64,000 nucleotides of DNA from Trichinella spiralis. Its lineage: Eukaryota > Nematoda > Enoplea > Trichinellida > Trichinellidae. The stretch spans positions 5,108,395-5,172,394 of the forward strand of contig CM012953.1 of the NCBI GenBank assembly GCA_000181795.3, in the 5' to 3' direction. Made by a program: the position numbers and the translations under genes. The notes under the pieces are model-generated. The model ran no database searches. It was given only the letters and a program-made list of their open reading frames with translations, and was not told the origin of the DNA. Every line of letters starts with the position of its first letter. Within the stretch, counting starts at the first letter, position 1. Positions 48,677-61,961 of the stretch are shown in pieces.

Positions 48677-50689
48677 CCTTGAGAAATGCACATTTCTGCT
48701 TTTACTATCATCTGATTGCTGTCATGCACAAATTTAATCAGTCATTTAATAATTCATAATGGCTAAGCAACAATGGTCTGACAAGTATTAAAAAATTAAA
48801 ATATCATTCGTTTTCATTTAAATTAAATGTAATATTACAACTGAATATTCATATAGAGATGCTTTGCTTAAATAAAAAATACAATAATCAAAAAGATATA
48901 TTTTAAAAGATTCTTACAATCGTTTATATGTTACATTTTGCATTTTTCTTTAAACTGTCTCTTGCAATAATTCATACATTTGTTTAATATTCGATAAAAA
49001 ATTATTTGACATAAATTAAAAATTGAATTGCAACTAGGCATTATAGAAGTTGTACACTGCTATAAAAAGTAGTAATTAATTCATTCATCGATGAAAAATT
49101 TTTTCCTTATTCACTAAAACTATGATAATTCTTGAATAATCTGAATAGCTAAAATGTAATTCTTGGTAAAGCATTTGGAAAATGAAATAGAATAAAAATT
49201 TTTAATTTAAATTTAAAGACTAGCATTTATTTGAAATTCAGAAGTTAAAAATAGTTTCTAATCAAAAACTGCTTTTTACTTGAATAATTTATATATCTAT
49301 TAATATTTTATGACAGTAATCAGTAAATAACTTAATTTAATTTAAATGGTTGTGTTTGATGGTTTTATGATAAAAATACTGAATTATAATTGAATTTATT
49401 GTAAAATTATATTTAAATTAAATCAATGAATTATGTTTTCCACAAATGCTTCATAAATGAAACAAATGTAGAAAAATAAATAATTTCTTGTCGTCGTTTT
49501 AATGCCGTTTTGAAACTAATCTACAAATTGATCTAACTGTTTATAATTTTCTTAAAAGCATAGTTGTATAAATAATTCAAAAAATAAATTCCTTAAATGC
49601 AATGAATATTTTTGTGAAAGCACCAATTGCAATTTTGCACATTTTCATATTTTGTTTGCAGTGAAAAATTATTGTTGTCCTTTTCACTTATTGATGCTCC
49701 ATTAAGCAAGCAAGAAAAATAAAGTGTTCTGTCAAATGAAGCAAAACTTGTAACGGTAGCATATTAAGTAAGTTAATAATAGAAATTACAATATTGCATA
49801 ATTTTTCAAAGGTTTTTTCAGATCTACAAAATAGATACATTTTTGAAACTGTTTAACCTGAAAGTGTTAAACAGAGCATTGACTGTTTATTAACTGAAAA
49901 TTGTAATTCAGTAAAAGAAACTTTTAAACTTAAAAAAATTAGTAATTAAATAAAACAATGCCAGTGGCAAGAAAGCATGTTCCAATGAAGCATGATGTGA
50001 CGATGTATTTTTCTTATTGTAATATATGCAGCTTTTACCATTTCCACATTCCTTCCAAATGCAAAGGTTGAAAACCATTACTTATCATTTATTTTTAATT
50101 TATGCAATATTATAATGTGAACAATTATATATATTAAAAATTGTATTGTTTTTATTAAGAAAAATATTATATACACAAAAAACTAAAATTTATTTTATAT
50201 ATATTTGTGTATGGGTGGGTGGGTGGGAGTGTGATTTTTGAAAATACTTGCTAGTTTCAGCAGTTTGATTTGCAAATACAATCACAGGTTGATCAGGGTT
50301 ATAGAATAAAGTTATAAAGTTATTTAAGAATTAGACCAGTTATTCTAGCATTTCTATGAGCATTAATAGGAAAGTAAATATTAATTTTTGGGGTGTTCCA
50401 AAATAATCTTATCATGTAATGTGTCTGCAAACATTATTTGCTTCGTGAAAGCAATTTTATGATATTTTTAAATAAAATAAATATATATATAACATTAAGA
50501 AAAAAACATTTTTTGAAAAATAAGAAAAAAAATGTTTTTAATATCAATGTAAATGACTGATTGTAATTTGTAAATAATTTAAGTTTAACACTTATAAATT
50601 TGATGAAAATGTGTGAAAAGTGAAAGTTTAAAGTGTTTTTTATAATAAAATAAAGATTTGTAATTAAAATTAATTGATCATGAATAAAT
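48677..50689. other. AT-rich spacer
   Basis: About 2 kb of AT-rich sequence with no coding signal. The G-rich motif at 50213 and short A/T microsatellite-like runs are its only distinctive contents. Confidence 0.55.
50213..50227 (+). other. Perfect G-quadruplex motif
   Basis: GGGTGGGTGGGTGGG: four runs of three G joined by single-T loops, a motif known to fold into a very stable parallel quadruplex. It stands alone in AT-rich DNA, 1.1 kb upstream of the calponin-homology gene. Confidence 0.85.
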
Positions 50690-51342
50690 CCGCTCAGTTG
50701 GCATTCCGATTGCCCAGAAAGATAAGAGTGCGATTACAGCGCCACCAGGTAGAACGAAAAATACTGGACGTATAGTTAGTCCGGAAAATTTCTGTCAGCC
50801 AATCAAATTTTGAGCAGAGATTGTTTAGCTAAAGGTGAACCATAACAGAAAGGGAGAAAGAAAGAGAAAGGGAGAGAGAGAGATGAAAGTAGAAAAAGGG
50901 AGAGTGCGTTAGCCGACCGTTGTGCATATAGCTGGGATTATAATTGACCGGACGAAATGACCACCTGTCAGGGACGCGGCCATAACGGCTCGCCAAACTA
51001 GCAGCTTTTTTCATTCGTCTGCAGGTCAGCTTTCGAAGCTTCAAAAGCACAGTATAATATTTTGTGTTCCGCCGTTGATCGGCCATTTCCGTCAGCAAGC
51101 TGTTTGTTTGTTTGACCAACCGTCCTGACTGAGGGCAGCTTAGTTTCGCTTTTTTCCACCAGCTCTCTACCAACATTCTTCTGATTAGCTGCTAATCAAC
51201 TGACCAAAAGCAAAATAAACCAACAAGCATCATTTGGGCAATTTATCAATTTTTGAGCATAATATCTTTCAGCAACATATTTTTTTCACATTACATTTCA
51301 TCTGTATGTTGCTTCGCTGAATTTGTACATTGCAACTGAAAG
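50690..51342 (+). promoter_or_regulatory. Putative promoter and 5' UTR of the LMO7/LIMCH1-like gene
   Basis: A block of clearly higher GC directly before the start codon at 51343. It contains CAGCCAATCA (a CCAAT-type box, 50795-50804), a purine tract of AGAG/GGGAGA units (50849-50903) and a CpG-containing patch (50950-51000). A minus-strand open frame of 115 codons crosses it, but its composition follows the purine tract and it has no family resemblance. Confidence 0.4.
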
Positions 51343-54300
51343 ATGCTGACAGAAACACGCCTGTTGTCTGCAGAAATGAGACAACAGTCATCCGTAAATG
51401 ACGACGAGCTTGAATTTTACATTGATATGGCAATCAATGAAACCCAACGTTGGCTTGAGGTCAGTAAGATTGTTTTTTTATTTTCCAATTTTTTCAAAAT
51501 TTGCATGGATATCTTATGTATGTTTTTACATATGCACATGCAGATGTACCTTTTTTCTATGCCGTTAGCCGCTTTTTGACTAAAGCAGATATGATAAAAC
51601 AGGTTTCTCTACAGAAAGCCTCATCACCTGTCTACTCGCAGGTGTCGCATTTGAAAATTGGCAAGCTTTTGCTCTAGGTTTCCTCAAACTGGCGTTTTTG
51701 CTTTTTATTTGACAGTTCAAGGCAAACAAACTGTACAAGCGGTTTTTTGCTCTTTTACAAAAAATCAATGTATTTTATTCTTGGTCATAAAATGAAATTT
51801 TGTTTATTTTATTTTTTTATTGTTTTATTATTCATAATACAAATCTGAATTATAGAAAAATAATAGAAATGCGTGCAAGCAACAGCAGCAAGCATAGCAG
51901 AACAGGCAGGCAGCATGTAATGAAACATCAGAAACATTTCGCATTTATCAGCAAGGCTTTTTTTCGTTTGGTTTGAATTCAATAGATAGCAATAAGTGGA
52001 TTGCTTTTAAAAAAGTCCAATGTATCACTTTAAGACCAACAAAAAATTATCGCTATGTAAATCAAAAAGTTGCTAGCCAACCTTTTTTTAATTTCAAATG
52101 TTTCATTGTGGAAAAATATCTAAGATATAATATGATAATTTTAATAACATGCGTCTAAATGGGTATCCATTTTCAAATTTTACAAAAGTTTGAATTTAAA
52201 AATAATGAAAATTTCATAAAAAAATAAATGAAAGTGTTTTGTTTTTCAAATTTCTTATTCTTGATTAAACTTCTGAAGAGCAACCAATCAATTATTGTGC
52301 TTATTTGGAAAGTTCTCATACAAGCATTATAGGCCAAAATTGCAATATATTATCATAGTAATAAGGAATTTAAAAAATTAAAATTTTACAAAATTGAAAG
52401 CTTTTCTGTATTCAAGTATTTGAATTTTGTAATATTTGTAATAATTTTACTTTTTAACATTGAAATATTGTTGAATTTGTGCTTTATATTAGATTGTAAA
52501 TTTTGCAAAATTATAACTTAAAGAATTTTTGTTTCTATAAAACACGTTTAATTTTTGGCTAGATAATTATTTTAAAAAATTATAAAAAAGCTGAAACAGT
52601 AAATTTTGCTGCTATTGTGTCTTTGAATGAGATATAATTATTTTTTGTAATTGCTTGTATAATATCTGATGTGCATTTTTTGAATAGTTATTTCTGAACT
52701 TCTGCTAAGATAAGGGAGAAATGAAAATTTACAAAATTATGTTTGGTATGAAAAAATGTGATCTGCTTCTACTGCTATGCTGGGATGTCAGTGCGATATT
52801 GACACGTTTATGTTCTTTTGACCTGGGTAAACTGGACTTTTGACAGTGATTTTGTCACTTTTGGAAAAATTTATAGCACTCTAATGATACAACGCTGAGA
52901 ACTTTCCATCTTCGCCCAGTGTGTTGTGGCGCCACTGCAAAAGAACATTTTCGGCTGGTTCCCAACCATTATCGTGATCATTGACTAGTTTTTCAGCATG
53001 ATTCGGCAGAAAATCTTTTTTTTTATTTTTTTGGCCAAGTCAAGCCAACCCTGCTTCGGTGAACATGCAGAAAGAAGCGCAGGGTCAAGGGCGATATAGC
53101 TGGCAGTTGGCGTAGGCGGAGAAATAATTTGCCGGATATGGCCTCAAGCAAGCAGTGACTCGTTGCTACTTCATCAGAAGGGCGTTGGTTAATGTAAAAT
53201 TTGCGTTTTCCTAACATACTGAGATAATCGACTTCTTTTATCAGTCTTTTATTTTATTTTTTACCAGGCTGTTTGAATTTTCATTTCCCATGATATGACT
53301 TATTTAGGAATTCATCATTTCCATCCTTAATTTCTGCACTTTACAAATTGAATTTATTTACAACAATGCTTCTTTTTTTAATTGTTTTTTAATTACCTTT
53401 ATCCGTGTTTTCTTAAATTTGTTAAATATCTCAATTTTGCTTGCAACGAAGCTTTCGAATTCATATGACTATATTTAAATTTGGGTCAGGGTAGTGGAAA
53501 ATGACATTCCGATTCGGTACGAGAAAATTGTAAGTGCCTAAATTTGATCATATTGACAAGGTGTGATCTAAATCAATTGTTAACGCCTTACACGGTCTGT
53601 GGTTTAGAATAGCGTTACTTTATAATAGAAGCAATTTCGTCAGAGCAGCCATAATGAACAGTTCGCGGTTTTTAACCGTTTGCATCTTAAAACGCATGTG
53701 ACTGCTAACTTGCAATTCACCTTGATAAAATTGATGTTGTATTGATTGCGAAAGTCGCATATTTTTAAAATTGACTTTATATCATTTATTACAAAAGAGG
53801 CAAAGATTAAAAATGAATTTTGATTGATCATCCAACGTATTTATTGTTTTTTTATTATTGCATTATTGTATTTATGCAAAATGTAATGCTTCTTATTTAT
53901 ACAATGCTTATAATTACTGAAACAATAACTTTTCTGTTTCGATTTACTTGTAAAAACTTATTTTAATATGTAATAAAATTATATTATCAATATTGCTGGC
54001 ATAAATATTTACAGTGGAAAGTAATACGTCATTTAACATTCTATAATTTGTTATTTTTAAATGATTCATTTTCTTATATTAATATTGATTTAGTTTACTT
54101 TGGAAACGTCGAAAAAAATCATTTCAATGAATATTTTAAACTTTATTTATAGTTTGTAATAAGTTGAATTATATTAACTGATTCTTTAAAATTTTTAATA
54201 CCTATTTACAAACTGCAGTAACATTGCGAGCAGTAGGCATCATGAGAAGTTGAATTTTCAATGAGAATCATTTGAATTACTTTCCTCATTGGAGTTGCAA

Positions 54301-57300
54301 TGATGAAATTTCAATATCATCAAGAACTTCTTTTAGCAATGAACATCGAATAATGAATGCATTTTCCTAATATAGATCACGAAAGCTAGCCAATATGGAA
54401 AGTGCAGCTGTCGCAAGTATGTGCATTTCTAGCAGCAGCTTCTGGGTTACTTGAAAGTCTTTAAGAGTCTTCTTACTTTCCTTATTCAAATACTTGCTTA
54501 TAAAACAAGTTTAAATAATGATTTCCGTAAAGTCTCTTTATTTTTATTTGAGAGGAAAACACATTTTAAAGAAGGATAGTCACAATTAGCTATTCTAATT
54601 TGCAAATAAAGACAGCACTCAATAATGCAGTGGTGTATATGAATAAAACCAGAAATTCTACGTTTTTTCAACATCTAAGTTTTAAGAATGACTTTCCAAC
54701 AAAATATATTATTGTTTATGAAAAATAAAAACTAAATAAAATGAGAATTAAGCAAAAAAAAATTTTGATAATTTTTTTCTCATGATAAAATAAGCAGCTT
54801 GATCAGTTTCATATTATTTTGACTTTATTTTTTTCTTCCCTGCTGCACATATGTAAGATGTCGTTGACTGGTACGCATCTTTTTACTTGAAATTTTTTTC
54901 TTATCACTAAAATAATATGCGGATTTAAATTTAACTCTGTATTATATACCAATTCTTCTTTATACCTCTGGTATTTTTAACATTTAAACAAGTCAAAAGA
55001 TTATAAAAGCATTAACAGTTATTAAGCGGTATTCCAAGTTCTGATTGGCAAAAATTTTCCAATTTGAAACAGTTTCATTGTTTTATTTTGAATTTTGCTT
55101 AACACGTGCTAGAATACTAATGATAAATTGAGACCGTAACGCTCATATTCACCTGTTGTTGCTACAGACAATAAAAACGAGTCTATAATTTTTGAAGTTG
55201 GCCTTCTTTGACAAAAAGTCTTCATTCAGCTGGAACACAATTTCTGAAGATTGTCATTGTTTAAAACAAGTCATTTATTTTTGTTTACGCCAAAATTTAT
55301 GCCATAGTTATAAAATTTCACTATTCTTAATTTTTGTAAAATTGCTTAAAAATTACTACTATTTCACACCGAGACTATATATATATATATAATTTGATGC
55401 GGTGCATTCATTGAATGCATTAAAATTGACAACATTACAGTAAATAATAATAATAATAGCGCATGAGTTATGAATTGGAAAATATATTTCAGTATTGGTT
55501 TTTGAAATATCTTTCATTTATGATATGAAACCATACAGAAAATGAATAGTTTTCCTGTACAATAAATCTTAGCACAGAATGTAATTGCAATTTTAAGATG
55601 GAGTGATTTTGAATAGCCTTAGTGAATTGACCTGTTCAAAAGTACTTCAAAGAATATTTATCTTGAAAATAAAAGAGAATCGCAGAAAGCCCGATTGCTA
55701 TTGTATGTATCTTTGACCTTTCATTATGCAATTCCGTTGTTATGCTGGGAAACTGGCAAAGCAGCTGACAGCCATGTAATCAGTACAGGAAGCTACAACG
55801 ACCTGAATAGCTTAATGAGAATTTATTCGAATCTTAGTCTTTATAATCTCTAATTATTTTCCCTTAATAATTATAACAATTGCAATGTAAAAATTGTTTT
55901 ACCGCTTCATTGTTTTTTTATTGTTTTTCAGGCTTCTACACGAGAGCGATTTCTGGACGATGATGATTTCATATTTTCCTTGAGAAATGGATTTCAGCTG
56001 AGAAAGTAGTTACTTATTTTCAGTTAAAAAGTAAATTATTAATAAACTTCTTATTATTATTTTTACAGAATTGTAAACAAATTGATTCCTGGCAGCTTCT
56101 ATATAGAAGATGACGTTGAACATTTGGATGAAATGAAGAAACAAAATTTGCCTGATGGATTTAGCAAAATAAGCGAAGTATGGATCTTTTCTGTTTATTT
56201 ATAATGTTGTACATTTTTATTTTAACAAAATTCCGTTTATTCTAAGCCATGGAAAAATAAGAAAAATTGCAAATGAGATATATTATTTTGAATATATAAC
56301 TTGTTCAAATTGCTTAAAACACAGGATAAATGCAAATCATTTTAAACAAATTTGGATTGAAACTTATTGACTAGAATTATAAAATTATAATTTTTTGCTT
56401 TTATGAAGTCGTACAATAATATTTCATAGAAGTGTATGAAAACAATAAAATTGTAATTATGCATACATATAGATATATTTTATAATTTTTTATTTCAGTT
56501 ACATGAGGACATGTTAATAATTGAACGAAAACTTTGGAATAGTCCGATAAACAATTAAGTTTAAACTGCACTGCTGTATGATTTTTACATTTCCCGGTAT
56601 TTCAAAGTGCATTGTTTAAAGTCCTTAAAATTAGTAACTTTAAACAAATATCAATGCAATGACGCGATCAAACCAGGCTTTATTCGAACTTTTGCTGGCA
56701 CGTCAGTTCCTCCTGATCGCTCCTGGTCGAGTACATTTTCTTCATTATTATTATTATTGTTGTTGTTGCTAAAATAGGTAGTGATATCTGAATACATTAC
56801 ATTTATACTTATGCGTTAATTTATAATGTCAAAATCATTTTTTATTTTTATTTTTAGCCTTGGATCCAAACATTTTTTTGCCTCTGCGTTTCGAAATTGG
56901 GTATTCCAGAAGGGAATTTGTTCCATATTACAGATTTTGAAGAACACTTGTATAATTCTATCAGGTACGATAGCTAATATATAAATATATTAATTGCATA
57001 TTCTATTCATTTTAAAGTACACAATGTAATGTCAAGTCATTTAAATGGCAGTTAACTATCTAAAAGGAATATCAGGTTCATTTTGCTTTTTTGAAACTCA
57101 TTAAAATTATTTTTTATAATTGTATAAATAGTATTAAAAATTGTTATTAAAATTATTTTAAAATAAAATTTAAAAATAAGATTTTTGTTATTGCTTTCCA
57201 ATTTATTTTTTGTTTGAAATAGGTATTATGTATACATTTTGTTTTTTTCTCTAATTTAAGGTGTTCTGACGGAACTTGCCAAGAAAATCAAAGTCGCATT

Positions 57301-60300
57301 TGCCGAGTAAGTAATTTTTGTCTTTTTTTCATATTTTAATTAAAATGGCTTTTCTTTTAAGCACTTGTCATTTTTTGAGATGAATATTTTCTTATAGTTA
57401 TGAGAAAATATCACCTGACATATATGCATATAATATATCTAATTAAATATGTATATAGATATAATTTACATTTATCATCATAATTGTAAAAAGTAGCCTT
57501 GTTGAAAGTAATAATTTTAAAACAACATACAGCTGACAGTTGAAATACTGCATGTGTGTAGTAGTTGATTGTCGAGCGGCTAATTAAGAAATTTCAAAAG
57601 TGTCGAAGACTCTTTGATGCAATGCAGGCGATGCTTCGTTCGTGTCATTGGCACGCGCTGTTTTAGCAAATGAACGTCACTTTTCGCGTTCATTTTACTC
57701 TTTGACCTGACTGACCAATGGTCTAGTCAAACTTTATTTGTGTGCAAAAGTATTTTCCGCCTATTCCACTCTAGCATCAAAATTATTCTTATATAAATAT
57801 GTGCTGCACCTTGTAAATATTGTTGAATTTTTGTTTGAATGATATTTTTCTATGTTTTATTAATCAGTTAATATTCTTTTTATAATCAGGTTGTCGTTAC
57901 TGTGTACGAATTAGCATTACTCTGCGAGAAATCCACTCGTTATACTGGTCCACGAATTGATCGAACTGCAGTAGAGCCATTAGTAGCTTACTACGTTGAA
58001 AATCGTTATATTAATACAATGGATTCGAAACAAAATAAGAAACTCGAACAAGACAATGACAGGTTTGTTCATTTATTTTAATTTATTTAGTGAAAAAAAA
58101 AATATATATACATGGCTAAATTAAAGTTGCTTCAGTGAAGTGTATAATAGAATATTAAATTTAGAATTTCATCATCAGCTTCATTAACTTACAAGCAACA
58201 AAATGTTATTTTTAAAAAATTATGATTATTTTGAAAGTTAAATTTTAATAATTAATGATAAAATTTAATAATGCATTGCCTTTTGACTTTTCTGTCGCAT
58301 TCCATGAAAGGCATAATGAGACAATAAAAGAGATATAAAGATGCATAAAGGAGTTTTAAATCTGCCAGTTTTCAAATTTTATAATTAAATTTTTGTTTTC
58401 TGAAACTATTGACCTTAGCATTCTTGACATTTTACTACTTTTATTGCCTAATTTTATCTTTAATATGTCCGCTTTTATGTTCAATTTTAGTTGTAAAGTT
58501 ATACGCTTCAAAGTAGTGATATTTTGTAAGTGCATTAAATATCTACATCTGTACAATAAACTGTACACATTTCAGCAAAATACAAATGCAACAGTTATTG
58601 CGAAAATGTAAATTGATTTTTCTGAAAATTCCCAAAAAGTGTTCATTAAATGAATATCTCGTATTATGGAAATTTTTGGAATTATTTGCTTTATTTTTTT
58701 AATGATTTAACTTAAATTGTAATTAGTTGTCATTACATAATGAAAGAAAATTTTTGTTTTAAATTTAAACAGCATATACAAGTGTTGCAAATTTGAAAAT
58801 AACTTTACTTTTTCCGTTATCAGTTAATGTCTGATTTAATGGTGTGATATAAATGAAACATTAAAATATTAGCATCATTTACAGACAAAACAAATAAGTC
58901 ATATTTCTTCAGAATAATGTATTTTTCTTCTATATTTTACAGGAAAATTAACTTTAAGTCAAGTTTTACTGAGACATTTTGCGCCCATATTGCATTTGAT
59001 CATATATCCAACTGTTTGCTTATCAGTCTGTAAGACAATGATTAATAATAAACAGTAGCTAGGCTTGCAGTCAGACTGCATTTTTTTCAGCCTCTGATTA
59101 CTCTTCGATTCAGGCTTTTATGTGCTTATAAGTTACGAAGAGGTCGTTTTATTTGCGAATGAACAGGTATTTAGAGATAAGAAACTTGACTTTTGTAGAT
59201 TTTTCTGCACTGTTTTCATTGTGAAAAGTATATTATAAATCAATTCAAATTGATGAGCATGGATTACTGCATTTTAGCGTTGCAAACAACCCTGCAACAA
59301 ATGAAATAACTGAAAGTGAAGAAAGTGGTTATGATAGCTCTGTGAAAGGCTTGATGAACCACAGTAAAGTACCATTGGCGCCCAAATCACTTCCAGCAGC
59401 TGTGAATCAGCTTGTTCATGAAAAAGTCAGAAAATATCTGACTGAACAAGTGGTAATTGGTGAGAGAAACGAAGATCAAATGTCTGAATGCCAGTTTTCC
59501 GACACTCTTCGGTCTCTGTCACCAGAGGACTATTCACCACCGCCAAGCAGCGCTGGTACAAGTTACTGTACATCCAGAGATCATCACTACTATGGAATGG
59601 TTCAAAAAAATCCTTATCAGTTTTTGTCTTCAAGTCCTCCTCATTGTTCATTGAAAGAATATAGAAGATTATGGAAAATGAATGAAATGAAAATGAGGAA
59701 GTACAACGAGCAAAAATCTAAAAGGACGGTGAGTGTGCCATGCTTTTTCTTGAAATGCATCATAATTTTCATTTTTATCATTCTTAGTCATAATAATTAA
59801 ATGACATGTCTATTCTAAGATTGTAAAAAATTACTTTTGAGCATTTACTCCATTGTTCATTTTATGCTTTGTTTTTAACAAATCGAAAAATTGATTAATA
59901 ACAGTTTGATATTTTCTCTCCTTGAAGATAGATAGTTAAATTAGTTTTATTTTTTGTTTTTAAAATTGGGAAATATTTTAAAATAAAAAATAATTATCTC
60001 ATATATTCTGTAATTATATGCATTTTATGTACCTATCAGTACAAATCTTTCTTAATGATAATTTGAAAATTTTCATATTTACTTGAAATATTTTAATAGC
60101 TTGCAGTATTTTTTTGCAGTTTAGGAAGGTTATTTTTTAATTAAAATGTAGTTAGAAATCTCATTGTTACAATTTTAATTGCAGCTGCATATAGCAACTT
60201 GCTCACATTCAATGGGATGAGCAGGTTTTGTCAAATTTAGTCAAATTACATAAAATGATTGAGACATTTTCAATTTAAATTTGATAAAAATGAAATTATA

Positions 60301-61961
60301 TTTTAAATTTTGCAATAAGATTGTGCAGTTTATTACAATTTTTTTGATGTTGCAATTTTAATTTGTTTTTAAATAATTTCTACTGTCATCTTTACAGCTA
60401 TGTTAGATTTTGCAATTATCAATTCATATGAATAGGATTTTTTTTGATATTTTCAAATAAACATTTTATAATATAATTAAAAAGCAGTGACTTGATTAAA
60501 ATTAAATTAAATTAAATTAAAAGTTTGCTTTAAATGAATAATACTTTATAGAAATTTTTCAAAAAAGTCTGATGGGCAATTTGTTTGTTTCTGTTACAGT
60601 ACAGTATAATTTTGTCAAGTGTTAAAAATATTTTTTTATTGTACAAAAGCACAAGCCAAAACTTTTGGTTGCACAGTTGGTAGAGGTGACAAAATTTTGA
60701 AAAAAAGATGCAGAAATGAAAAGAAATGCTGTTTTCATACTTTCTTTTAATTCATTAGCTAACAGAATGCTTAAATTGTTTAAGATTATTTTTTATGAAA
60801 AGCAAAATTATGAAAAAACTTAATTCATTTTTAATATGCCCATATTTTATTATGTAAATTTATAACGAGCAATTGATAGCCTGCCAAGTTATCATGTGAT
60901 TATTTTTTCATTAACAAGCAAGCATGCTTCTGTGCATTGCAAAATAGTGAACAATTGAAAATGTAAAGAATGTGCACTGCAATTCTTTCTGGAGATCAAA
61001 ACATGCCTTTCAAATATATATATTTTCTAAATTAATAATTAAGAATTTATATTGCCAGTTTTACTGTGTATTTTTTATATTTTTATTTAATTCACATTGA
61101 TAACAGAGATTAGCTTAAATTAGTGACAATGGTTTTTTTTCAAGAAATGTTCCTTGGATCTTTGCTTCATTATTGCATGTTTTTGTTTTGCTTTTACGTA
61201 CTTTTCAATTTCCTGTTTAAATCAAGAACCGAATTTTAAAGTTTGCACTGAAAAGAAGAAAACAACATAGAAATAATGAAAATGCAGAACATTATTTTTC
61301 TGCAAAAGCTTGCATTTAATTTTTAATTTTGCATAATTTTATGTAATTATTAAGAATCTTAAAAAAATTATTTTACTCATTTGATTACAAAAATTAAAGT
61401 AGTTTAATTAAATATTGAAAAAATGTTGTCATTCATAATTTATAACTGAGACTTGACTCCTGAGAAAATTTTATTTGAATTCATTCAAGTTTTTGAGTCA
61501 TTGTGTTTCAAGAATCCTCTCTGTTGCAAACAAATATATAAACTGGTAGTTGAGAGAAGAAGACTATGTAAATTGCTTATTACTTTTCTCTGTGTGAACT
61601 TCGTCTCATCATAGAATTCTGAGAACTGAAAGCTCTGATTTCTTATGTTAGATATTCAAAAAATGCAGGTTGTTATATTTTTTCCGGTTAATATAAATAT
61701 TAACTTGAAATGAAAATTTCAATATTTCATCTTATAGAAAATATTAGATGCTACACAGTTTATTTTCTTATTTTGAATATTTTTCTCAAATAATCGTTCA
61801 TTTTGCATTTGTGAAGAAAACTTAAAATTATGTTTTCAGAAAATTGATATGAAATGGGTAGATCAGTTTAACTTGTGGAAAGAAAAGCGAAGGGCTAAAT
61901 TTGAAAGCAGCCATCTAACAGAAGATGCGACGAGCTCCATTAATGTTGTTGAAAGTGAAAG
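51343..61961 (+). CDS. Calponin-homology protein of LMO7/LIMCH1 type, 5' part
   Basis: Exons 51343-51459, 55932-56005, 56069-56177, 56858-56964, 57261-57306, 57890-58062, 59278-59728 and 61840-61961 join in frame to about 399 residues; the last ends on a GT donor (phase 2), so the gene continues beyond what I could follow. Residues about 28-190 form one calponin-homology domain, starting ETQRWLEASTRERFLDDDDF and SLRNGFQLRKIVNKLIPGSF, then LGIPEGNLFHITDFEEH and VVVTVYELALLCEKSTRYTG. This is the LMO7/LIMCH1 pattern EAQRWIEAVTxxxF..LENGxLLCxLIxxxKPG..ELGLKESQLFxPxDL..VLVTIYWLG. A Ser-rich region with SEESGYDSSVKGL follows (compare DSGYGD in LMO7), then WVDQFNLWKEKRRAKFES, like the linker repeats of that family. 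It is probably an actin/junction-associated scaffold; a PDZ or LIM part would lie outside. Other single-CH proteins are the alternative. Confidence 0.8.
52740..53220. promoter_or_regulatory. GC-richer island in first intron
   Basis: Inside the 4.5-kb first intron of the calponin-homology gene, this stretch has markedly more G/C and CpG than the rest (for example around 52915-52930 and 53040-53190). It encodes no family-like protein on either strand. An internal promoter, enhancer or alternative 5' exon is possible. It shares a TTTGACCT sequence with two other intronic sites (55712, 57701). Confidence 0.3.
57540..57730. promoter_or_regulatory. GC-richer island in fifth intron
   Basis: About 190 bases with several CpGs (GTCGAGCGGC, CACGCGCTG, TTCGCG) in the AT-rich intron of the calponin-homology gene, including CTTTGACCT at 57700-57708 and CCAAT at 57715. 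No coding frame. Candidate intronic regulatory element only. Confidence 0.25.

Noticed and set aside
50829-51176. Minus-strand frame of 115 codons upstream of the calponin-homology gene
   Set aside because: Its C-terminal SLSLSLSF run is just the purine tract read backwards; no splice context and no family resemblance. The region fits a promoter better.
53023-53217. Minus-strand frame of 64 codons in the first intron of the calponin-homology gene
   Set aside because: Composition reflects the GC-richer island; no splice sites, partner exons or family similarity.
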